A stretch of 64,000 nucleotides of DNA from Taeniopygia guttata (GCF_048771995.1 NC_133063.1:61580310-61644309); one strand, 5' to 3'; numbered from the stretch's first letter, positions 12,603 through 24,815 are shown. Notes: generated by a model not told the origin, from the sequence alone. Numbers and translations: made by a program.

Positions 12603-13645
12603 GAGAGTTGTACCAACTTCTCCTGGGGTGAGAGCCTCTTTTGAATACCTATACCCCTCTCCTGATATTCCTCCCCTCACAGCCCCTTATCTCTGAGCTA
12701 GTCGGATTCTTCGGGGGCTGCGTGAGGGGTGGAAACTACACTGTTCCATTGTCTTACCTGGTACTGAGGTCAGGCTAACTGGCCTGTAATTACCAGGATC
12801 CTCCTTCATACCTTTTTTATAAATGGGTGTCACATTGGCCAATTTCCAATCATCTGGAACCTCACCAGTGAGCCACAACTCTTGATAAATGATGGAGAGC
12901 AGCTTTGCAAGTTCTTCTGCCAGCTCCCTCATCACCGTAGGGTGGATCCCATCTTGTTCCATTGATTTATAAATATCCAAGTGTCCCAGCAGTTGTCTGA
13001 TTGCCTTTTCTTGGATAACAAGAGAACCATTCTGCTCCCTGGCACCACCTACCAACCCCTGAGGTTGGTTGTCTTGAGGACAAGCTGCCTTATCACTAAA
13101 GACTGAGGCAAAGAAGGCATTAAGCCTTTCTGCCCTTTCCTCATCTTTAGTTACTAGGTTACCTGCCTCCTCCAATAAGGCACAGAGTTCGGTTATACCC
13201 TTCATTTCACTATTAATATATTTGTAAAAACTTTACTATTTTTAGCAGAAGTTGCCAAGTTAAGTTCAAACTGAGCTTTGTCTTCCCTTATTTCTTTTTC
13301 TACATGCCCTAGCAGCTCCCTTAAATACTTCCTGAGAAATCTGCCCGTCCTTAAAAAGATAATATACCCTTTTTTTTTTTTTTTTTTTTTAATTTCTAAG
13401 TTCTTTCAAAACCCCATCGCTCATCCAGACTGGAGGTTTACCTCGTCGACTCATCTTTCAGCACACAAGGACAGTCTGTTCTTGCGTTCTCAGGATCTCT
13501 GCTTTGAAGCACACCCATCTCTCCTGGACTCCTTTGCTTTCAAGGGCTGTTTCCCAAGGGACTCTCTGAATAAGTCTCTTAAATAGGCCAAAGTCTACCC
13601 TCTGGAAGTCCAACGTAGAGATCTTATTGATCTCTACACTCATAC

Positions 13646-16199
13646 CAACCACAGATTTTGACCACGTTAAAACCATAACTAGGAGAAAGCCTGAAATCAA
13701 GCAACCAATAAAAACACCTCACCTGACTAGCAAGAACCTGCAACCTTGCCTGCTTTCCCTGCCTGCACAAACTGCTGCACAAACTGCTGTGACTCTGTTT
13801 GCCCACTCCTCTTCTCTGCACTCCGGGTCTCCACGCTCCCCAAAGGCCTCTTACAATCAGTCACTCTGGAACAAAGGAAGCTCCACCTCCTCCTCCTGAG
13901 TGGCTCACAATCAACAAGAATAATTTCTTCAATTCATGCCCCCTTACAGGTCTTTCATTCCTCTGATGCAGGCTATCAAAATCTTTGTATTCCTCTACCA
14001 GAAAGCAATATTTCTCACTTCTCCACCTGAAAATTTTTATTTCCATGAATCTTCTCTTCACACTTACTGCCACACATAATGTGCTCAGTATTTTTTTCAG
14101 ATTATGTGTTTTTTCAGGCACAGAATTAGCAATTCAAAAGTTTTATTTTTTCTTGAATATTTTTCAACCCAAATGCACTCTTTAACAGAAGATATTTAGA
14201 AATTATTGGCTTTGTTCACTCATTCCAAACTTTTGCCATGATAATGTTAATACTTAGATTCAAAATGACACTGGTTATATACCATTTGCATATATCAATA
14301 TGTAATAAACCTTATACTTCTGAACGAAGTTTTGGCTTTAAAGTGATTTTTTTTTTTTTTGGGGTGGGGGGGATATTCACTGTGTAAACTTTAGAACTAC
14401 GTGGTACTGGGTTTTCAAATCCCATAAAGGCAATGCCAAATATTTCAGGTTTTACTATTGTAGTAACGATAAGGAATAATTTAAAAGTTAGGTTGCATGC
14501 AAGTGCCACACTTAGAGATATTTGTTCTCTCCTTTGTTTAAACAAGGTCATAAACAGAAGATTAGAAGGGAAAAAATGCACACATTTTTATTGGAGGTGG
14601 TACAGGAAAGGTTTTGTGCTGACAAAAGTTTTTTTTTGAGATACTGGTAATCTAACAGAGTTTTCATGTCAAGAGTCACAAAATAATCTCAGTACATTGC
14701 TTTCCCATTGTTCTACAGTATTTTCATGAGAGTAGTAGATCAATATAAACTAGGCATGCCTCTTGACACAGAATTGGCCTCCGAATCTTGCCATGTGTTT
14801 CTTAGGTCTTAACTAAGGGGTTATTTTGTGGTTATCTTTGATCCTTCTCAGTGCCTGAATGAATGTGCAGCAGGGTAAGACTGAAGCTCTACTGTTCAAT
14901 CCATCCTTGTGACACCTTGCAAAACTAGCTTGAAAGTTAACTTATATCAATACAGCAACATGCCTGGGCCCCATGGGTGCAAAGGCCTAATTGAAAGGAA
15001 GGGGATAATCAAACTGTTGGTTTTGACTACAGATAATGAGCACTGCTATGGGAGAAAATCTATTATCAAGCTAACCCCAAGAGGCTTGAAACAGAGTAGC
15101 TTCATTCTATATGATTAAAAGCTTTCTTTCAAATCCAGAGGACATATCTCATCCAGAGACATCAGAATTACAAAGGTGCTTCTAAAGGTGCAGTCAATCA
15201 ACAGCACTGATATAAAGTCCCTAAACTCATGTTGCCAGTATGAAATTAATTTGACAGGATAAAGGAAATAAATGGCTTTCAGATTACTAAAAAATTGAAA
15301 CATCAGGTGATGTTTAAATTTTTAGTAGTGAGACAAGATCTCCAATGCTACAAAAAAATTGATATACTAAATGAAGTTGATAGAGATACAGGCATTTTTA
15401 CATGAGTTCAAAGCAATAGTTCACCTTTTGCCTGTTGACAGAAAATATTGAATGCTTAAGGAATTATGGAAACTCCATCAGAGGCGATCCTCTCAGCTAC
15501 AGAAAGGTCAGTGGACAATACCAGAATCGGTATAGTAGCTTGGTTGCAATCATACCTAGGTTAATTAATGTGCAGCCAAATTTCCCTGTCCTCCTTGTTT
15601 CAGCCTTCCATTGAATTTTCTGTATCTGCATTACAATCCACAGCTTTAGTATTTTTAAAAAGTATGTATAATAGCAATGTGCTTTTAAGAATGAAAATCT
15701 AGTTCTAATGACAAGTGCAATGAACAAAGGGACTTGCTTTTTAGTTTATCTGAGTCAGAGCTGTTTGTGAACAAATGGGTTTTATTTTCTCTTCTGAGTA
15801 AACTGTGAATGTACCCTAACTTGGCTGTTCAATGGTGAACTGTTCATATTAATTGAGTGTATCATAAGGGTTCCTTGACTGGATTTTAGGTTACATGTAT
15901 GGTATCTTACAAAATTCATTAGTTCCATGTGCATCACATAACACACATATTATTTTCACAGCAATTTGGTGTATTTTCAGGTGTAGAAATCGGACACAAA
16001 GTTATAGTCATAGTTGGCAGCAATTTTCAAATACAAGTGGGCGGGTTCACCTTCTTTGGCTGCCAGATACCTGTCAAGTTAGTCTATCATTCCGCTTCCT
16101 TAAAAGAACAAGGGAAAAAATCTGAAAATAAAGGTGCATGTGTTGACAAAAGAATAGAGAGATCACTCAGGAAATACTGTCATGTGAAAAACAAATTTC
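13646..16199. other. Non-coding sequence without recognised features
   Basis: 13650-13910 is relatively C-rich, with overlapping short open frames on both strands but no domain. The rest is AT-rich with a T-run followed by G-run at 14347-14372. No transposon boundary beyond the CR1 truncation is evident. Confidence 0.5.
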
Positions 16200-17928
16200 A
16201 GAGAATCATTAATTGCTTTGGGTTGGAGGGGATATCAAAGGTAACTTAGTTTCAACATCCCTGCCACGGACAGGAACACCTTTATGGCTGACACCTTGCT
16301 CAAAAACAACAATGTTCCAGCCTGGCTTTGAACACTGGATGGGGCATTCACAGCTTCTTTGGGCAACCTGTTCCAGTGCTTCACCACCTCACAGTAAAGA
16401 ATTTCTTCCTAATATTTAAACTAAATCTATTTTCCTTCAGTGCAAAGCCAATTGCTCTTGCCCTGTCACTGCATTCCCTTGCTCAATGTCCACCTCCAGC
16501 CTTCTTGGGCTGTTTTTTCATGTGGTATGGTGTGTTTTCCTCCCAGTGGAGGCTGTGTTTTGGATTCATGCTGAACACAACATTGTTGTCTCTGTTATTG
16601 CTGAGCAGGGCTTACACAGACACAAGGCCTTTTCTGCTTTTCATACTGCCATTCTGATGAGGCGGCTGGGAATGTATGGGAAACTGGGAGGAGACACAGT
16701 CAGGAAAGGTAACTCCAAATGACCAATGGGATATTCCAGACCATATGACATCATACTCAGTACATAAACTGAGAGGAACAAGGATGAAAGGGGAATGTTT
16801 GGAATGATAGAGTTTTTTCCCCAAAGTGACTGCTGCATGTGATGGCACCCTGTTCTTTTGGGGATGGCTGAACACCTGCCTGCCTATGGGAAGTAGTGAA
16901 AGAATTCCTTGTTTTGCTGTGTTTGCATACATAACTTTTGCTTTACCTTTTACACCATCCGTGTCTCAATCCATGAATTTTTGGCTCTTACTCTTCCTAA
17001 TTTTCTCTCCCATCGCAGTGGTGAGGAAATGAGTGAGCAGATGTGTGGTGGTACTTGGTTGCTGGGTGGGATTAAACAAGGACACTTGTAGGCCTTCTCT
17101 GAGTACTGTAAGGTTACTGTAAGGTCTTGCCAGAATCTTCTGTTTGCCAGGCTGAACATCCCAAATTCTCTCAGCCTGCTTTCATAAAAGTGGTACTCTA
17201 GCCCTCTGATCATCTTTATGGCCTCCTGTGGACTCATTCCAGTAGGTCCATGTCCTCCTGTTGGGGCTTCACTGATCTGGACACAGCACTCCAGGTGGGC
17301 TATCTCAAGAGCCAAGTAGAAGCGCAGAATGCCCTCCTTCATCCTTCTGGTCACACTGCTGTGGATTCAGCCCAGCATACAGTTGGCTGTCTGAGCCGTG
17401 AGTGCATATGACTGGGTCATGTTGAGTTTTTTTCATCAACCAACATTCCCAAGTCCTTCTGTTCAGGGCTGCTCTCAATCCTTTCTCCACCCATCCAGTA
17501 TTTGTGCCTGTGATTGCCCTGGCCTTGCTGAATTTCATGACATTCACATGGGCCCACTTCTCAGTCCTGTCAAGGTGTCTCTGGATGGCATCCCTTCCCT
17601 CCAGCACGTCAACTACACAGCGTGGTGTTGTTGGCAATCTTGCAGAAGGTGCACATGATCTCACTATTCATATTGTCTACAAGGATGGCAACCAGTACAG
17701 TCCCAATACTTATCCCTGAGGAAAGCCACTCATAACTAAGTGGTATTTATTTTCAGTCCATAACTGGACTCCACATGCACATCAAGCTGTTTATCACAAC
17801 TCTTTGAGTGGGACCATCACCCACTTAGTGATTCATCCATCACATCCATGTATCTCCAGTTTAGAGACAAGGATGTCATGCAGGGGACTGTCACATGTGC
17901 TATACAAGTCCAGATGGATTTGGGGAAA
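16200..17928 (-). mobile_element. CR1 LINE, 5'-truncated copy split by an ERVL-type solo LTR
   Basis: A - strand CR1 with its 3' end at the left (16200, GAATCATTAATTGCTTTGGG, complement of the terminal CR1 sequence). It is interrupted at 16509-17084 by an LTR and continues at 17085. The distal half holds ORF2 remnants: a VLEGRDAIQRHLDRTEKWAH-type peptide at about 17530-17600 (the CR1 segment just C-terminal to the RT catalytic block) and degraded RT sequence up to 17928. About 1.15 kb is CR1-derived. Stops and frameshifts are frequent, so the copy is old and inactive. Confidence 0.93.
16509..17084 (+). mobile_element. ERVL-type solo LTR inserted in CR1
   Basis: About 575 bp. The inner sequence matches, from memory, a widespread avian LTR: a TGTGGTATGG start region, GAGGCTGTGTTTTGGATTC, a CCAAATGACCAATGGGATAT block, a CRE-like TGACATCA near 16747, a TATA-like TACATAAA at 16761-16768, and a GATTAAAC..GGACA end. 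CR1 sequence breaks at CTTGG (16504-16508) and resumes at CTTGT (17085-17089), an imperfect 5-bp duplication typical of ERVL. The exact left base is uncertain by a few positions because the expected initial TG is mutated. No internal retroviral sequence is present. Confidence 0.88.
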
Positions 17929-18266
17929 CTAATTCATTTCATTGCCAATCAAATCAGACTAGAATGATCATATCGTAAAAAAAAAAATCTAAAATATACT
18001 TTCCTCATCCCCGCCCCTCCAAGTTCTATGGGAATTGACCACTTTATGAGATCAAGGTGAATATAACATAGAATTGAAATAGAAAAGCATGCACACTACT
18101 CCTTTTTGTGCCTTGTTGTCCCTTCACAGTACTGTAACATGCACCAAGAGGAAGAAAGAGGCATAGATCCTTTCTTTTACTTGACTTTTGGGGTAGAAAT
18201 CATGAACTGTGGGAACAAAAATTTGCACAGGCAGCAACCATGAGTGTAGAGGGAAAAGTACAGTAA
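17929..18266. other. Short non-coding spacer
   Basis: Nothing recognisable lies between the CR1 and the next LTR, apart from a short A-run near 17976. Confidence 0.5.
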
Positions 18267-18271
18267 TGAGA

Positions 18272-19159
18272 TGTGCTGGGTTTGCATGGCAAGGTTATGG
18301 TATGGAGGAGGGCTACACGGGTATCTTCTTTGAAAATCTGCCACAGAAGCTTCCTCCATGTCCAACAGAGCCAGTGCCACCCAGCTCCAAGACTAACCCA
18401 CCCCTTGCCAAGGCTGAGCCCTTATCAAATGTCTCTGGGAAAATGCATTCAAGAAAGGAAAAAAGTTACTGTAGCAGAGAAAAAAATGAGTGAGAATATG
18501 TGAGACAAATTTCTCTGCTGACACCAAGGTTAGGGTCAAAGGGGATAGAGAAACTGCTGTAGCTGAGATGTCACTTCAGGCTGTGGTTCAGACCATGGTG
18601 AGGCAGCTGTGCCCCCACGGCCCATAGAATCCATTGTGGAGCAGAGATCCACATGCAGCATGTGGAGGACCCAAGAAGTGGGAAAGAGAAGGACTCATTT
18701 TTTAGGAGTTTTAGGTGGACTATCTCCCATGGAAAGAACCTCAGACTGGAGTAGGGGAAACAATCCTCCCTCTGAGAAGGAAAATACAATATAAATAATG
18801 TGTGGTGAGTTGACCATAACCTGCATTACCCATTCTTTGGCAGTGTTAGCAGAAGGAGTTTTAGAATTGGGAATAAAGTTGAAAAGTGGGAATAAAAAGG
18901 GAAAGCTAGGAGGAAGGTATTTTTAAGATTTGCTTTTATTTCTCATTATCCTTCTCTTATTTATTGATAATAAATTCAGTTAATTCCCCCAAGCTGAGTC
19001 CATTTCATCCATGATGGTAATTGGTGAGTGATCCGTCCTCATCCTCTTCTCAACCCACAAGGTTTTATCACATTTTCTCTTGCTTATCCAGCTGAAGAGA
19101 GGGAATGATAGAGCCACTTTTGTAAGCACATGACGTCCAGCCAGGGTCAACCCAGTACC
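18272..19159 (+). mobile_element. Solo LTR (888 bp), ERVL-like, with 5-bp duplication
   Basis: The element begins TGTGCTGGGTTTGCATGGC and ends GGTCAACCCAGTACC (the usual terminal CA is mutated). It is flanked by perfect TGAGA duplications at 18267-18271 and 19160-19164. A poly(A) signal AATAAA at 18969-18974 follows a TTTTTAAGATTTGCTTTTATT stretch, giving + orientation. The sequence matches, from memory, a long avian LTR in which GGAGCAG...GTGGAGGACCC blocks are repeated many times; here most of those repeats are missing. No internal retroviral sequence remains. Confidence 0.9.
18969..18974 (+). terminator. LTR polyadenylation signal
   Basis: AATAAA about 190 bp before the 3' end of the 18272-19159 LTR, in the expected R/U5 position. 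Confidence 0.6.
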
Positions 19160-19164
19160 TGAGA

Positions 19165-21950
19165 AAATAACACAGTTAACAGATATTTTAGTATATCAAG
19201 AACAGAAGAGAAAATTGCCAGAAGGAGAAGAGATTAGGATGGTACAGCTAAATAGAGTAGAAAATTTAAGAGAGGATCAGACAAAGAAAATAAGTACTGA
19301 ACATAAGATCATGGAGAATCCATCTAATTTGGAAAATAAGATCCCTCAGTTTCAATTTTAAAAGATAAAGAAAATAACTCTAATAAAAATAGTAAAAAAG
19401 GCATGATATATGGCCTGCAGAACAGCTGCATTGCACTTTGCTGTAACTTTGGCTGGATGTTTAGAACTAAGATTTACTGTGGCATTATGTAAGGTTACAG
19501 CTTACATCAAGGTTTCTGAGTGTGATTTGCCACTTCCTTCAGCTCTTACAGTGAAGAATCACTTCTAAAATCAGTTCTGGTTCTCTTAGTTGCACTTTAA
19601 ATACCAACCGTGTAAAATTAAAGCAAAGACTTTGGGATCCCTTAAATAACCATAGATTTTATTTCTTGTTAACTCTGTTCACATATCTAATACAGTTGTG
19701 AAATGTAAATTTGGTTTGCTTGAGAAAAATAGCACACTAGTACAATCTGATGAATTATAGTCAGCAAGCTCCTGGATCAGCATATCACTTGTTTCTGATA
19801 CCTCAGTTTCAAGGGTGTTTTAGAGATTTTGCCTGCTTAAATAGACAGGTCTCAACCCTGGACTTCTGCAAACAGTTTTACTAGGAATTCCAAGGGGAGT
19901 TCATGACAAGTCTATAGGTGGGAGAAAGGGAGGAAAGACACCTCCCATTCGGATGACATGGGTATGCTTCTTAGATGAATGAGGGTAATGTGTGACTTAC
20001 CATCTTGTACTATTTATTTCATGGATACATTCTGAAAAACCACTAGACTTGCATCATGTTTTCCTTAACTGTGTGACACTGAAACATAAAGCAGAAGAGG
20101 CTTTCTTACTATGCTACTGTATGACAGGTAAGTATCTGAGCCAATAATCAGTCCTGTGGTAGGCTGGGCAGAAAATCTGAAAGTGTTCAGTCCCTAAGAA
20201 CTTAAACGAACTTGAGGAAGCATGTACCAGCATTCATTGGACACTGGGGAAATGAGCACTCCGTGGGCTGTACATCAATGCCCATCTTTGCATACTGAAA
20301 GACAGCAGATGATATTCAGAACCTACCAGATCTAGTTGGAAATTTTTAATTGACTCCAAGAGAAACATGATTGCTGACATGATTTCCACTTCTTTTTTGA
20401 GCTTTATGGTTGGTAAGGTTGTTAAGGATCAGGCACTTTCATGGAAGGATTTTTTTTTGCCCTGACACGATTAAAGATAGTTATCTGATAGACAAACGTT
20501 GCTGTGTCTTATGTTCAGACCTTGCTTTGCCTTGGAACAAGAGGTGCCTAATTTTTCTGTGCAAATAGAGAACAGAAATTGTATGTATAATAACAGCAGC
20601 TGTGCCCCCACTAAATTGTTCACAAGTTATGAAATATTTCATGGACTCATACTTTTAATATTTATCTGAGGATAAGGAAGATGGAATCATTCAACTTTTA
20701 AAAAGATTTGAGAGGGAAAATATTCCAGTTTGGAATACAAGTTAATTAGTCCAAGGTTGAAAGATTCAGTTTAAATAATGAATTGTAAATCCTCGAGAAG
20801 TTAGAGCCACATGAAATTCAAATCTGCAAGTAAGACAGTCTCAGCAGTTCTTCATGTTTTGAAGGTGTGCTGTTTACACCAGAGGATATGTTACTTTTAC
20901 CAGATAATTTTTCATCAGATAACTATATAATTGACAATACAAATGTCATTCTCCAAAATGTAAACAAGATGTCTGTATTTAATTTCAATCTACTTATAAC
21001 AAAGGAATTTCCCTAATTAGGTACTAGTTAAACAGATTTTTTCAAAGGTTTTAGATATTTTGAGCCATAATTTAATAGTTTTAGTTATGTCTGCTATTTT
21101 ACACAAGCTACTATATATTTTAATTTTATCAGAAATCAAGACAAATTTTCTTATGGTAATGGACCATGTTTACAGTTTTTTGAATTGAAAGAGGAAAGGA
21201 TGAGGCAGTAATAGGAATAGCAAGTCAGCTAATAAATCAGAATCTGATTGAAAAGCATGGAAGGCTGGGGCAAGCAAATACAAAATGACAATATGAAGTT
21301 AAGGCAAACAAAATTAAAAAATATCACTCTTTGGTAAATGTGATTGATTATGAGTATTAAACACATGAATATCATCAGGGACTGCTGGTGCTCTTCACGC
21401 TGATAAATGTTTGCCTGCAGTTGATTCTCACAAGAGACTGCACTAAGCCTTCTGTGTTCAGTGAACAAATCAGATCTTCATGTTCTCAAGGATATTAATT
21501 TCAGACTCTTAAGAAAGGTTAAACCATGTTTCTAAACCATAAAGGATGCATAAACTTATATATTGCTATTAATTTAGTAAAATTTTGAAAGTTTGGGGAG
21601 CCTAATTAGTTGATAAATTTAAGACTACAATATCATATTAAAAAAAGGAAGAGAAAAGGCTATAAGGATTACTTTTTATATAAAGTTTTTCTGTATCAGT
21701 TTCAGTAGCCCTTTCACGAATCTCTTTCTCTCAGGTAAGAGAAAAAGAAAATAGAAGAAATCAAAGATAATTGATAGAGGTGGTGATGATATTTGATGCT
21801 TTATCTAATTAGTTCCGCTGTTACTACTTGTTAAATTCAATGTTTGGCCTTCATCTGAACGCTGTGGGCAAGTTTTTCTCTAGTAAAATTCAGTTTTTAT
21901 TTTATTTTTTTCTGTTATTTTATGGATAAAGACACATTTTAGAATTTCAG
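19165..21950. other. AT-rich non-coding sequence
   Basis: About 2.8 kb with no gene or transposon I recognise. Open frames are short and unremarkable. It ends abruptly at the CCCTT array. Confidence 0.5.
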
Positions 21951-22960
21951 CCCTTCCCTTCCCTTCCCTTCCCTTCCCTTCCCTTCCCTTCCCTTCCCTT
22001 CCCTTCCCTTCCCTTCCCTTCCCTTCCCTTCCCTTCCCTTCCCTTCCCTTCCCTTCCCTTCCCTTCCCTTCCCTTCCCTTCCCTTCCCTTCCCTTCCCTT
22101 CCCTTCCCTTCCCTTCCCTTCCCTTCCCTTCCCTTCCCTTCCCTTCCCTTCCCTTCCCTTCCCTTCCCTTCCCTGAACTTCCCTTCCCTTCCCTTCCCTT
22201 CCCTTCCCTTCCCTTCCCTTCCCTTCCCTTCCCTTCCCTTCCCTTCCCTTCCCTTCCCTTCCCTTCCCTTCCCTTCCCTTCCCTTCCCTTCCCTTCCCTT
22301 CCCTTCCCTTCCCTTCCCTTCCCTTCCCTTCCCTTCCCTTCCCTTCCCTTCCCTTCCCTTCCCTTCCCTTCCCTTCCCTTCCCTTCCCTTCCCTTCCCTT
22401 CCCTTCCCTTCCCTGAACTTCCCTGAACTTCCCTGAACTTCCCTGAACTTCCCTGAACTTCCCTGAACTTCCCTGAACTTCCCTGAACTTCCCTTCCCTG
22501 AACTTCCCTTCCCTGAACTTCCCTTCCCTGAACTTCCCTGAACTTCCCTTCCCTTCCCTGAACTTCCCTTCCCTTCCCTTCCCTGAACTTCCCTTCCCTT
22601 CCCTGAACTTCCCTGAACTTCCCTGAACTTCCCTGAACTTCCCTGAACTTCCCTGAACTTCCCTTCCCTTCCCTGAACTTCCCTTCCCTGAACTTCCCTG
22701 AACTTCCCTGAACTTCCCTGAACTTCCCTTCCCTTCCCTGAACTTCCCTTCCCTTCCCTGAACTTCCCTTCCCTGAACTTCTCTTCCCTTCCCTGAACTT
22801 CCCTTCCCTTCCCTGAACTTCCCTTCCCTTCCCTGAACTTCTCTTCCCTTCCCTGAACTTCCCTGAACTTCCCTTCCCTGAACTTCGCTTCCCTGAACTT
22901 CCCTTCCCAGAACTTCCCTTCCCTTCCCAGAACTTCCCTTCCCAGAACTTCCCTTCCCTT
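21951..22960 (-). repeat. Pentanucleotide satellite array 1 (GGGAA/GTTCA on - strand), 1010 bp
   Basis: 202 consecutive 5-bp units in unbroken register, written CCCTT on the + strand. 21951-22413 is almost pure CCCTT with one TGAAC unit at 22174-22178. From 22414 to 22960 CCCTT alternates with TGAAC in irregular patterns. Rarer variants TTCTC (22779-22783, 22839-22843), one CGC change near 22887 and several CAGAA-type units cluster toward 22960. On the GGGAA strand it therefore runs from variant-rich to pure. A 339-codon stop-free - strand frame is a repeat artefact. It shares units and polarity with the larger array at 29583-34013, which lies in the opposite orientation. Confidence 0.98.
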
Positions 22961-24644
22961 TTTCAATTTCCTTGGAATTATGCAGCTTGATTAAATAATC
23001 TTTAGATGCGTCCTTCTTTTGATTTTACATTAGAATATTAGCTTCATAATCACACATTTATGAATACTAATTTGTACATTATTAGAAATATACAAATTAC
23101 TCTGTAACTTATTGCTCTGTAGAATGGCCAGACTGCTTTTTGTTCTTATTTAGCTACACATATAAAATCTTTTTTTTTTTTTTATAAGAAAGCAATTAGA
23201 ACACTGTTTAAATCTGAAGCAGGAAAGTAAGTGGCCAGTGGTTTTAGTTCTGTATTTTGGTCTGTCTCATTCAATTTACTTTCAGTGAACTCTTCCTGGC
23301 ACACTTTTCACTGACTTTGAAACCTACAAGTCTTTTGATAAGACAAGAAAGTAAGATCGTGCCCATGATTTTCTGAATGTTGCAGAAATTTATAAAGTAA
23401 AACGAATTCACTTATTATCTTCTTATCAAATACAACTACCACAAAGTTTTGGTCTACATTTCTATATAGGTTTATTTTCCCTTGTGAAGAATTTTTTTTG
23501 TTGTTGTTCTTGAGGGGTTTTGCTTTGTTGTTTACTTTTACATTACACAAAATATTTTTTTCAGTTCAGAGTAATGAAAAAAAGGATTCACAATAGGAAG
23601 GCAACAAAGAGATGAGATTTTAAATAGCATGCCAGTATGATAGTCTAGGTAGAACACCTGGAAGAGCTACACTGAGCAACAGCTGCTAAGCACATCAGTT
23701 ATCAGTGAACATGCAGCGTTCGGCAGAGAAAAATGTGTATCAGATACGGGAGAAATATTAAATAAACCATAAACCTCAGGGAGATTATCCTGTTTTATTG
23801 CACAGAAATACTTTGCAAAAAAAATATAAGAATCAAAACACTTTTACTCTTTCTTTCTCTGTACTCTCTGGTGTTTGTGCAAATGTCTTAGAGATTATCC
23901 ATTAATCATCAGAAGATAAAAGAAAGCTGTGAAGAGGAGGAAAGATTTAAGTATTGAAGTTCTACCCCAGAATAGATAGCTTAAAGCAATATTAATTTTC
24001 CCTCAAAGCTTTGAGGGAAAGGGGAGCCACACACATAATTCCAACTTGCTCCAAACAGGGTGAAAGGAGAGATATTCAAGAAATTAATTTTGAACTGTAG
24101 AAAACATTTATAGTCAAAGACTTTTCTGAACTTTTCCGGAGGGGGACAAGATAAAATTTAGAATCAGTTTCTTACCTTTTCCTAATAAATTATTTGGTTT
24201 TTCAAGTGTAGATGCTACAACTTCAAAGTGCCATAAAATGAGAGTTAGCTGGTAACACAGGCATTTCTAGCTGGGTAAATAAATTAACTTTGCCCAAAAA
24301 GTCACTGAAATTACATACTTCCTTGCAATATAATACAGAGAAGAAGAATCAAGGGTAGATTTTTAATTGCCACTACATGCAGAAAAACTACTTTTGATGG
24401 AGTATAGCGGTGAAGAGTGAATACATTTGGGAAAAATCATAAACTGATTTCTTGTAGAGGTCCTGTGTGACTGCAGACTAACTCAATGGGCAGGTTTACC
24501 TGAGAAATAATCCCTCTGTGCTCTCCCGCCTTTCAACAATCCCATCATCTGCTTCACAACAAAAATTCAAAATTTCACAAAGCTGCCAGCACAGCTTCAG
24601 TCCAAGATCTGGCTTAGAGACAAAAGAGGTGCCACAGACAGATT
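22961..24644. other. AT-rich non-coding sequence
   Basis: No gene recognised. It contains a T-run near 23169-23184 and the palindrome described separately at 23997-24020. Confidence 0.5.
23997..24020. repeat. 24-bp perfect palindrome
   Basis: TTTCCCTCAAAG is followed directly by its reverse complement, centred on the HindIII-type site AAGCTT, with no spacer. It is too short for a cruciform to be likely under normal conditions. It could be a dimeric protein-binding site or chance. Confidence 0.9.
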
Positions 24645-24815
24645 ATCTGGTAGTTCATATGGAACACTAGGAAAAGGTTCTTTACTGAGAGAGTGGTCAG
24701 CCTCTGGGGCAGGCTCTCCACAGAAGTGGTCATAGTATCATGACTGACAGAGTTCAAGGATCATCTCAACAATACCCTGAGTCATATGATTTAGCTTTAG
24801 GTAGTCCTCTGAAGC
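24645..24815 (+). mobile_element. CR1 LINE fragment (3' region)
   Basis: About 170 bp resembling the CR1 ORF2 C-terminal/3' UTR region. TAGGAAAAGGTTCTTTACTG, then GAGAGTGGTC, GGGCAGGCTC and CTGACAGAGTTCAAGGATC correspond in order to the CR1 RKRFF..RVV..W..LP and LQEFK segments. No clear terminal repeat remains. Divergent, hence old. Confidence 0.75.

Larger units (their letters stand above)
12397..12740 (+). mobile_element. Solo retroviral LTR (344 bp) inserted in CR1
   Basis: The element starts TGTTACAG and ends ACTACA (terminal TGT...ACA) and is bounded by perfect 6-bp duplications of CTGTTC. A TATA box (CTATATAG, about 12534-12541) and a poly(A) signal AATAAA (12597-12602) on the + strand give U3-R-U5 order and orientation. 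A 6-bp duplication is usual for alpha/betaretrovirus-like (ERVK-class) integrases and argues against ERVL. No internal retroviral sequence remains, so recombination between two LTRs presumably removed the provirus. It is younger than the CR1 it interrupts. Confidence 0.93.
11252..13645 (-). mobile_element. CR1 LINE, long 5'-truncated copy split by a solo LTR
   Basis: A - strand CR1 whose 3' end is at the left (AGAATCACAGAATCAC, the complement of the CR1 terminal repeat). About 2.05 kb is CR1 once the inserted LTR at 12397-12740 is removed. Reading leftwards, ORF2 remnants appear in order. First is the pre-RT linker (VDFGLFKRLIQRVPWE near 13600). Next are the N-terminal RT block (DGIHPTVMRELAEELAKLL, then IYKKG..DPGNYRPVSLTS, 12750-12980), RT block A (LDFSKAFDTVS, 12195-12235), the thumb-like region (ERDLGVLVD, 11900) and the C-terminal [17 protein letters not shown] segment. 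Frameshifts, stops and an A21 run (T-run at 13370-13390) within the lysine-rich linker show it is dead. Confidence 0.95.

Noticed and set aside
21947..22966. 339-codon - strand open frame
   Set aside because: Same repeat artefact as in array 2, on the opposite strand.
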